64,000 bases of DNA from Alphaproteobacteria bacterium. Lineage in GTDB: Bacteria > Pseudomonadota > Alphaproteobacteria > RF32 > CAG-239. The position numbers and the translations under genes are program-made. The notes under the pieces were generated by a model. The model ran no database searches and was not told the origin of the DNA. It saw nothing but the letters and a program-made list of their open reading frames with translations. The DNA lies in NCBI GenBank assembly GCA_028706255.1, contig JAQWBS010000004.1, positions 54,006 through 118,005 of the forward strand, given 5' to 3'. This document shows positions 58,197 to 64,000 of this stretch, piece after piece. Numbering within the stretch: position 1 is the stretch's first letter; every line of letters starts with the position of its first letter.

Positions 58197-59969
58197 TTAT
58201 CTTGTTTCACGTCCTCTTCTTGGGGCGAAAGGTTTGGCTTGTTTTCTCTCTTCTTTTTCCTGTTTGAAGGCTTCTCTGCTCACCCATTTACCTTTTAAGA
58301 TGACTATGTCATGCTTGCCAACTTCATTCATGAAAACAATATGTTCTTTATTTGGATTTTCATGGTCAGGATAAACCTGAACTTGATCGATAACTGTTGT
58401 TCTTTCCGCAGGGGAAAGACTTGGTTCACGACGAAAGGCAAGATAGGTTGTTTTGTCTTGCTCATTATGTCCAAGTAAAACAGCATTCGTAGGCGTTAGC
58501 ATAATTTGGTCAGCATTTTCAAAAACAAGGTTTTTATATCCTTCATCTTGGGCGATGTTTGCCGTTGTGTCAAGTTGTTCCATATCTCCATGAATTGGGA
58601 TAATCAGAGTGCCCTTATTATGGAAGTTGATAAATTCTATCGTTTCGCTTTTTCCGGCATGTCCGCTGGATTGAAATTTCTTCGCAGAATATGTGCCGAT
58701 TTTAGAATTTTCAGGGGCTTCAACTTGATAAATTGTCACGCCTAAAGCAGCTAAGCGATGAATTGTTTTGGTAATTCCCTTGGAGTTTATGCCGACGTCT
58801 CTTTGTGCTTGAACGAAAACATCACTGTCAGTTATTTTGAAAAAAGGGTGTCCAGTGAGAGAGTCTTTGTTGTCTTTCTGATTTTTTTCTTGTTCGGAAA
58901 GTTTAACAACGCCAGATTTTCCCGTAGCTGCTTTGCTTGCAGATGTTTCTTCTGAGCCATCGGCAAAAGCACCAGAAAGCACGATAACACGATCTTTAGG
59001 ATCTGTTTTTTCAGTGAAATCATTCGCTTTTCCAGAGAAGATAACGTCTTCATAAGTGTCAATGCCAGCCTTTTCTGCGGCGATAATGGAAACATTTAAA
59101 TTTGGACTATCAATGAAAAGTTTTTTCTGTTCGCCAGTCTTTTCATTGTGTCTGCGAATTGCCTCTGCAAGTTTTATCAAATGTTCGCCACTTCCAGAGA
59201 TAACACTTGTAAAAATTTGTTTTTTATGTTGTTGAGCTGCTTCTTTAAAAAGTTCTTCCCAGCTTTGAATACATGTTTCTTTATCAAAAATATATTCATC
59301 TTTTGAACTGGTTGAGGTGGAATCCATGAAGACATGAGTTGTCTTTTTACGAGAAATAAGGTCTTTGTATTTCTCCTTATCAAAGCCTAGTTTCTCTCCA
59401 TTAAGTTTTTTTGCTTGTAATTCTCTTAAGTTGAAGTCGCCAAGGAAAACTAAACCAACATTTTCTTTGCCGTCAAGCTTGGTTAGAAAGTGAAAACCCA
59501 TAGAGCCGAGAGCGGAGTGAGAAGTGTCAAAAGCTTCAACTTCAACGCCGTTATTAAAATGGATTGGTTCGCCTGCTTTGATAATTTTGGTTTCAGGGGT
59601 CGTTTCTGCTCCAAGTCCAGCAAGGCTTCTTTTTAAATGATATGCGTTAATGGAATTTGCACTACCATAGATTGGAGGCAATTTATAATCAAGCATTTCA
59701 AGAGTTTGCAAGCCATTGTCATGGTCATTATGCGTGTGTGTGAGAAAAATGGCATCAATATTTTTGAGTTCATCTCTAATGTCTGGGCAGATGCCATCAT
59801 AAATTTTATCGTTTTGGGTGAGTTTTGAGCCATCATCAATGAGAAATTTATAGGTTTTTCCGTCAATATCTTTATGCTCGATAATCAGCGCATTTGCGCC
59901 GATGTTGACATCATTATTTCCGCCAACGAAAGTTAATCTTGTGCCAAAAGTTAGTTCATTTTTGCTCAT
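58197..59969 (-). CDS. RNase J-like MBL-fold/beta-CASP protein
   Basis: 590 aa. Metallo-beta-lactamase domain with HTHNDH (78-83, the HxHxDH metal motif), DTSHSALGSMGFHF and FLGDFNL, then a beta-CASP-like region (TSVISGSGEHLIKLAEAI; ...SSGHAGKSETIEFINF, about 440) and PIHGD (about 463), as in RNase J. An insertion of about 45 charged residues (about 345-390) sits in the CASP part. A C-terminal extension follows (FAPRRGRETR, basic). Likely an exo/endoribonuclease; no second RNase J gene is visible to compare. GGAG 9 nt before the ATG. Confidence 0.82.
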   Translation of the reverse strand: MSKNELTFGTRLTFVGGNNDVNIGANALIIEHKDIDGKTYKFLIDDGSKLTQNDKIYDGICPDIRDELKNIDAIFLTHTHNDHDNGLQTLEMLDYKLPPIYGSANSINAYHLKRSLAGLGAETTPETKIIKAGEPIHFNNGVEVEAFDTSHSALGSMGFHFLTKLDGKENVGLVFLGDFNLRELQAKKLNGEKLGFDKEKYKDLISRKKTTHVFMDSTSTSSKDEYIFDKETCIQSWEELFKEAAQQHKKQIFTSVISGSGEHLIKLAEAIRRHNEKTGEQKKLFIDSPNLNVSIIAAEKAGIDTYEDVIFSGKANDFTEKTDPKDRVIVLSGAFADGSEETSASKAATGKSGVVKLSEQEKNQKDNKDSLTGHPFFKITDSDVFVQAQRDVGINSKGITKTIHRLAALGVTIYQVEAPENSKIGTYSAKKFQSSGHAGKSETIEFINFHNKGTLIIPIHGDMEQLDTTANIAQDEGYKNLVFENADQIMLTPTNAVLLGHNEQDKTTYLAFRREPSLSPAERTTVIDQVQVYPDHENPNKEHIVFMNEVGKHDIVILKGKWVSREAFKQEKEERKQAKPFAPRRGRETR

Positions 59970-60103
59970 AGACTCGACTCCAATTTTTTTATTTGGTCTA
60001 ATTTTGCATATTTTTCGACAAAATGCAATAATATATATTAACTTTCGTCAACTTTTTAAAAAGAAAGGATTTAGCGTGGTGCTAAATCCTTCTTATTGCT
60101 TTG

Positions 60104-60499
60104 TTATGCCGAAAGTTTTTTCAGAATTGTCTTTACCTGCATAATTGTTTTGTCTTCGGCACAGTGCGTATAGTCAGCTAATTGACGATATTCTGTGCTT
60201 TTACCATACTTAACCTGAACCACGAAATTACTTTTACCAAGAAAAGGTATCATTGCTTCAATAGAAGCCATTTCTTCAATCGGAATGATATTCCCCTTTA
60301 CTCCTTTTTCGATGAGCTTTTCTGTTTTGCAGAAAGCTTCCTTGCCAACCTGAATATAGCGTTGAGAGAAGATTTGATATTCAATTGCTAAGACATTTTT
60401 TAAAATGCTTTCTCTAGCTTCTTCTCTGGAGTTAAAAAATTTTTTAACTTTTCCATAAACGAGGATGTAGCGACATTTAATTTCTGGATTTGATTTCAT
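60104..60499 (-). CDS. Hypothetical protein
   Basis: 131 aa, basic, soluble, no signal. CRYILVYGKVKKFFNSREEARESILKNVLAIEYQIFSQRYIQVGKEAFCKTEKLIEKGVKGNIIPIEEMASIEAMIPFLGKSNFVVQVKYGKSTEYRQLADYTHCAEDKTIMQVKTI. The repeated 'YxxVYG' and 'VQVKYG' suggest a small alpha/beta domain. No family recognised. It stands alone, with 164 bases of intergenic DNA upstream. Confidence 0.65.
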   Translation of the reverse strand: MKSNPEIKCRYILVYGKVKKFFNSREEARESILKNVLAIEYQIFSQRYIQVGKEAFCKTEKLIEKGVKGNIIPIEEMASIEAMIPFLGKSNFVVQVKYGKSTEYRQLADYTHCAEDKTIMQVKTILKKLSA

Positions 60500-60663
60500 T
60501 TTAATTTGGTTTTAATTGTTAATAACAGCTAATAATTTTGTCAATATTTTCTTTATATATAAGGAATTGAATTATATCAAGTATAAAAAAGATACTTTTG
60601 TTTACTTTTTTATGGATAGATGATAGTTATATTTTTAATGTGGCATTAGACAAGGTTTAGATT

Positions 60664-61332
60664 ATGAAGCAGTTTTTGAAAATTTTATGGGACTATTCTT
60701 TTGGTAAGCACTCAATTTTGGCAAAGTTGGGTTTTGGAGAATCTATCAAAAAAGAGTTCTATCGCAAATGGATTCACTTGAGTTCTTTGTGGTTGGTTAT
60801 TTATATTTATTTCGTGCCAACAACCGTTGCTTTTTATAGCTTTGTGGTGTTGTTTATTCTCGATTTTATTTTAGAATATGGCAACTATAAAAAGTGGAAT
60901 TGGGTGAGGGCGACATATTCTCGTTTGTTTTATAAGGCCTTTCGTAGTAAGGAAATGAACAAAAATAAGTTTGAGATGACAGGCTCCCTTTATCTTTTGG
61001 CTGCTGCTGCGTTGTGTAGCTTGCTTTTCGTTAAAGAAATTACCATTGTCGCCTTGTCAGTGATGATTGTTTCAGATGCTTGTGCCGCGCTTTTCGGTAA
61101 GGTTTATGGGATGCGTAAGCTTTGTGGTAAGAAGACTGTTGAAGGAACTTTTGCGTTTCTTGTTAGTGCATTAACGATAATGCTGTTGCTTAACTTTATC
61201 TTTCCTGTGACATACAAAAGCATTATTGCTTGCTTTTTGGCAACTTTTGCAGAGCTTTATAATCGAGATTTGAAGATAGATGATAATTTATCTGTTCCAC
61301 TTGTGATTGGCTTCATTCTGACAATGTTGTAG
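60664..61332 (+). CDS. CTP-dependent lipid-alcohol kinase-like membrane protein
   Basis: 222 aa with about five membrane helices. The SDACAALFGKVYGMRKLCGKKTVEGTFAFL block and the C-terminal AELYNRDLKIDDNLSVPLVIGF block are those of the dolichol/phytol/farnesol kinase family, related to CdsA. It probably phosphorylates a polyprenol or other long-chain alcohol with CTP. Not CdsA itself, because the CDP-alcohol-specific motif is absent. 11 bp before the next gene. Confidence 0.75.
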   Translation: MKQFLKILWDYSFGKHSILAKLGFGESIKKEFYRKWIHLSSLWLVIYIYFVPTTVAFYSFVVLFILDFILEYGNYKKWNWVRATYSRLFYKAFRSKEMNKNKFEMTGSLYLLAAAALCSLLFVKEITIVALSVMIVSDACAALFGKVYGMRKLCGKKTVEGTFAFLVSALTIMLLLNFIFPVTYKSIIACFLATFAELYNRDLKIDDNLSVPLVIGFILTML

Positions 61333-61343
61333 GAAAGTTTTAG

Positions 61344-62585
61344 ATGCGTGTTGGTTTCGTTGCTTTTTTTTCAATCTATCTAGGTTTGCTGAGCCCTCTT
61401 TATGCTAAGGATGACTATTCTGCTTTATTGAAAGTTGATTTGAGCGATGAATTGCCAACAATGGAAGACTTAGAAAAACTTGCGGAAAATGATGATGACT
61501 ATGACTGGAAATATGACTATCATTGGAATATTGGCTCTGCTTTTGATAAGGTTTTAAAAAAGACGATTTCAACTTATGGCTCTTCTGATGTAAGGGTTAA
61601 GAAAGCATTGGAAGATGAACTTGAGATTGTGTTGAAATCAATTCCTGAATCTCATTATCAATATGTTGGTCCATATCTTCATCAAGTTCCAGGAATTCCT
61701 GAAAAAATCTTAAATATGCCAGGGATTAAGGAAACAAAAAATAAATTTCCAACGAGAATCGCCAAAGAACTCGAAGACATTGAAGATTTGGAGTTTTTGT
61801 CGCCATATTTATATTATGTTTTGATGCCTGAAGCTTGGCCAAGTTATTATGAAACCATAGAACAACCCATGCCTGTTAAAGTTAAAAGACAAAAACCAAC
61901 CAAATATAATCCTTCGTTCTTTGCGAAAATTAGACAATTAGTGCCAGCAGAAAATTATTATTCTGGGGCAAAAGTTGAACTTCCCTTATCAAGCAAGCTA
62001 AGAAGTTTAGAGGTGACGGCAACAAGCCCACTTTCAATGGCAGATGCAAAGGCTTTTACGGCAACGCTTGATGATGTGAAGGCTTGGGGGGCAAAATCAG
62101 ACCATTTTCTGAAAATTATGCAGACTGGTTTTCTTTTAGAGGCGTGGGAAGCTAAAGAGGGTAGGGAACTTCCTGTTGCTCAGTTTCGTTCTATTGTTAA
62201 TCCTTGTCAGAGATTGGTTCAAAAAATTAAAATTGCTAAGTTAGATAAAGAATTTTTGAAGGTTGTGTCAAAGAAAGGATTTACGCCTGATTCTTGGGCA
62301 TATACTTGTGATAAAACAATTAAAGCTTATCGTGTGGCAAATGTTCATCCGGCATATTTAGCGACTATTTCGGCATATGTCAGAGGAGATTATGATGAGC
62401 TTTTTGAGGCTTATGATCCTAAAACAAAAGCAATTCAACATTCTTTAATGCAGGCAATCGTTTTGATGCATCAGGCACCAATGCACGATGTGATGGAAAT
62501 TAAAAATGAAAACGAAAGCTTTTATAGAGATTTTCTAAAAGTTAGGAAGTCCATTATTGATGTGCCAATTATTGTTAAACATTAA
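61344..62585 (+). CDS. Periplasmic hypothetical protein
   Basis: 413 aa. Signal peptide (LLSPLYA, to about residue 21), then a long soluble helical protein (WKYDYHWNIGSAFDKVLKKTI; PYLHQVPGIPEKILNMPGIK; LSPYLYYVLMPEAWPSYYET). A proline/basic linker at about 175-195 splits it in two. Two Cys (CQRLVQKI, YTCDKTIKAY) may form a disulfide. No family recognised; co-transcribed with the kinase-like gene. Confidence 0.75.
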   Translation: MRVGFVAFFSIYLGLLSPLYAKDDYSALLKVDLSDELPTMEDLEKLAENDDDYDWKYDYHWNIGSAFDKVLKKTISTYGSSDVRVKKALEDELEIVLKSIPESHYQYVGPYLHQVPGIPEKILNMPGIKETKNKFPTRIAKELEDIEDLEFLSPYLYYVLMPEAWPSYYETIEQPMPVKVKRQKPTKYNPSFFAKIRQLVPAENYYSGAKVELPLSSKLRSLEVTATSPLSMADAKAFTATLDDVKAWGAKSDHFLKIMQTGFLLEAWEAKEGRELPVAQFRSIVNPCQRLVQKIKIAKLDKEFLKVVSKKGFTPDSWAYTCDKTIKAYRVANVHPAYLATISAYVRGDYDELFEAYDPKTKAIQHSLMQAIVLMHQAPMHDVMEIKNENESFYRDFLKVRKSIIDVPIIVKH

Positions 62586-62622
62586 AGAATGTTGCAAAAT
62601 ATCGTTTTTTTTAAATTTTTTA

Positions 62623-62651
62623 TTGCTTTTTAAACGCATAGTTTGTATATA
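62623..62651 (+). promoter_or_regulatory. rpoZ promoter
   Basis: TTGCTT, 17-bp spacer, TATATA; the ATG lies 43 bp beyond the -10. Confidence 0.72.
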
Positions 62652-62693
62652 CAGTATAAGTTTATTAAATTTATTCATTTAGAGGTGTGAAAA

Positions 62694-63140
62694 ATGGCTC
62701 GTGTAACAGTTGAAGATTGTGTTGATAAAATTCCAAATCGTTATGAATTATTGATGGTTGCTTCACAAAGAGCAAAAGATATTGCTGCTGGCTCAGCAAT
62801 CACTTTGCCAAGAGATAATGATAAAAATACGGTCATTGCTTTGCGTGAAATTGCTGATGAAACAATTTCTATTGAAGAATTGCAAAAAGAATTGGTTATT
62901 GGTTTGCAAAAATTTGTTGAAGTTGAAGAACCTGAAGAAGAAGAATTAGAAATTTTGGCTGCTGAAAAAGAATTGTCAGAATTAGACGACGAATTTTCTC
63001 ATGTTTTGTTGGAAGCTGATTTGGGTGATGATATGCAATTCCAAGATGCTGATGGCAATGAAATTGAGTCTGATGACATTTCTTTCGATGAAGAAACGTT
63101 TGATGATTCAATGTCTGTTGAAAGCGATGAAGAGTTTTAA
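62694..63140 (+). CDS. rpoZ: RNA polymerase omega subunit
   Basis: 148 aa. [34 protein letters not shown] is the omega N-terminus. The usual length is 70-130 residues; here an Asp/Glu-rich tail of about 70 residues follows ([17 protein letters not shown]..., to [18 protein letters not shown]). Omega aids assembly of the beta-prime subunit and, in other bacteria, ppGpp binding. GAGG lies 8 nt before the ATG; terminator follows. Confidence 0.93.
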   Translation: MARVTVEDCVDKIPNRYELLMVASQRAKDIAAGSAITLPRDNDKNTVIALREIADETISIEELQKELVIGLQKFVEVEEPEEEELEILAAEKELSELDDEFSHVLLEADLGDDMQFQDADGNEIESDDISFDEETFDDSMSVESDEEF

Positions 63141-63159
63141 TTCCTCAGAATTTGTAGAA

Positions 63160-63187
63160 AAAAGCCTCCTTTGGGGGCTTTTTTTAT
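63160..63187 (+). terminator. rpoZ terminator
   Basis: AAAAAGCCTCC/GGGGGCTTTTTT, the same form as the csp terminator. Confidence 0.88.
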
Positions 63188-63283
63188 GATTTATTTATAA
63201 AAAGCAAAAAATATTAAAAAATGTGCATTTTATACTAGACAAGAGCCAAAATATCAATTATATAAGTTTTGCAGTTGAGCAAT

Positions 63284-63359
<76 letters not shown>

Positions 63360-63362
63360 TTA

Positions 63363-63447
63363 AAAAACCCATTCCTTAGGAATGGGTTTTTTAATGGTTA
63401 TTGCGTGGGAAGGATTGTATCGGCGACACGACGTGTCGGCTGGAGAA
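63363..63447 (+). repeat. tRNA-Phe tail unit, proximal copy
   Basis: Terminator AAAACCCATTCC/GGAATGGGTTTT followed by a block from GGTTATTGCGTGG to CGACGTGTCGGCTGGAGA. The block recurs at 63825-63905. Confidence 0.85.
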
Positions 63448-63600
63448 AGAAAAACTTTTTGGGAAAAAGTTTTTCGACGACAGGTGTAGATTTCTTAAGA
63501 TGTGAACAAGCGAAAGCGAAGTAAGCATCTTTAGAAAGCAAACGACATGAACGAAGTTAACTTTTGCGAACAAAGAGAAGCAAAAGTTTTACGTAGAGAT
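63448..63600. other. tRNA-Phe tail spacer, hairpin-rich
   Basis: No ORF. It includes AGAAAAACTTTTTGGGAAAAAGTTTTTCG (a long hairpin) and AGGTGTAGATTTCTTAAGATG, similar to a segment in the tRNA-Arg spacer (GGTGTAAATATCTTAATGAG). Confidence 0.55.
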
Positions 63601-63653
63601 TGTTCGATCCCACTTTTTATATACCCATTCCTAAGGAATGGGTTTTTTAATGG
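63601..63653 (+). repeat. tRNA-Phe tail unit, middle copy
   Basis: GTTCGATCCC, the T loop and 3' T-stem half of tRNA-Phe, followed by CCCATTCC/GGAATGGG and TTTTTTAATGG as in the proximal unit. Confidence 0.7.
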
Positions 63654-63808
63654 TCTCTTTTCCGATCAAACATCACAAGCTCGTTTTCTTGGGGACGGGC
63701 TCACATAGGAACCTAAGTTCGTTTTCATTGCTATCGCAATTTAACTCACTAAGGTTTTCTATGCTTTTGCAGATAAAAACTTGCATTTTAGCAAGTTTTT
63801 TCTTAGCA

Positions 63809-63905
63809 AGTCCCGCTCGCACCAAAACCCATTCTTTTGAGTGGGTTTTTTAATGGTTATTGCGTGGGAAGGATTGTATCGGTGGCACGACGTGTCGGCT
63901 GGAGA
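63809..63905 (+). repeat. tRNA-Phe tail unit, distal copy
   Basis: GTCCCGCTCGCACCA, a diverged tRNA-Phe 3' end with CCA, then the ACCCATTC/GAGTGGGT terminator and the AATGGTTATTGCGTGG block. Confidence 0.75.
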
Positions 63906-63912
63906 TAAAACA

Positions 63913-63951
63913 TTGTCATCTCGACTGAGCAAAGCGAATGGAGAGATATTG
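63913..63951 (+). repeat. Dispersed repeat R1, copy 2
   Basis: TTGTCATCTCGACTGAGC then AAAGCGAATGGAGAGATATTG, the same as 47367-47406 except for a change near the loop. Confidence 0.85.
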
Positions 63952-63970
63952 CTTCCTGTTCTACATTTAT

Positions 63971-64000
63971 AAAAAACTCCTCCATAATGAAATGAAGGAG
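63971..64000 (-). terminator. Terminator of a gene beyond the right edge
   Basis: On the minus strand CTCCTTCA/TGGAGGAG (one G-T pair) around TTTCATTA, followed by T6. A gene entering from the right would end here. Confidence 0.7.

Overview
The window reads as one contiguous stretch of an AT-rich alphaproteobacterial chromosome. Evidence for the class: FlbT and FlaF, the Caulobacter-type order fliF-fliG-fliH-fliN-flbD with a FlbD-like sigma-54 activator, a circularly permuted two-piece tmRNA followed by an alpha-type SspB, a DUF4164-like/ZapA pair with a 6S RNA after it, and a radC-map-sfsA block. Low GC, many reduced or degenerate enzymes and Cys-rich surface proteins would fit an uncultured host- or gut-associated lineage, but that part is inference. 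I see no prophage, IS element or CRISPR array.

Layout. 1-2947 (minus): a repeat-tailed acidic protein running off the left edge (absent from the ORF track because it has no stop in the window), flagellin and flbT. 3067-5302 (plus): a small TerB-like protein and an Uup-type ABC-F ATPase. 5303-8285 (minus): an unknown anchored protein, a HAD-like protein lacking its nucleophile, tcdA and tatD. 8329-14511 (plus): alanine racemase, a large protein with a RelA/SpoT-like core, a Sel1-repeat protein, a cold-shock protein and small membrane proteins or lipoproteins. 14637-19921 (minus): thrS, a glycosyltransferase, a lipoprotein, a GST and a periplasmic binding protein. 20040-37454 (plus): the flagellar region (flaF; sigma-54 promoter; fliK-flgD-flgE; then fliF, fliG, fliH, fliN, flbD, flhA, flhF, flhG, a second FliK-like gene and a J-domain/SH3 protein). 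38041-39623 (minus): ymdB, 6S RNA, zapA and a coiled-coil gene. 39709-45608 (plus): efp, a degenerate IMPase homologue, an OmpA-like envelope protein, rpmE, a membrane protein with a cyclase-like tail and a PPC-like protein. 45678-49114 (minus): a frameshifted Cys-rich beta-helix surface protein, a cluster of palindromic repeats, thyA and folA. 49209-54959 (mostly plus): tmRNA, sspB, an RHH protein, an S66 peptidase, a ParB-like protein, a CoA-disulfide-reductase/rhodanese fusion and a lipoprotein. 54960-55969: tRNA-Arg and tRNA-Pro with unusual tail-repeat arrays. 55970-60499 (minus): radC, map, degenerate sfsA, an RNase J-like protein and an unknown. 60664-63140 (plus): a dolichol-kinase-like protein, a periplasmic unknown and rpoZ. 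63284-64000: tRNA-Phe with a third tail-repeat array.

How it works together. The flagellar genes look like a Caulobacter-style hierarchy: FlbD would activate the sigma-54 promoter at 20605 that drives fliK-flgD-flgE, FlaF and FlbT would tune flagellin expression post-transcriptionally, and FlhF/FlhG would place the flagellum. tmRNA and SspB lie side by side, so the tag and its adaptor are coupled. The most unusual signal is that all three tRNA genes are followed, in the tRNA sense direction, by terminator-plus-spacer units that end in a truncated or tRNA-like 3' end. Two 175-bp units behind tRNA-Pro appear identical and each carries exactly 19 bp of the tRNA tail, closely resembling the tandem repeats downstream of E. 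coli tyrT (rtT RNA). Several enzyme homologues (HAD, IMPase, SfsA, a cyclase-like domain) have lost the catalytic residues of their families.
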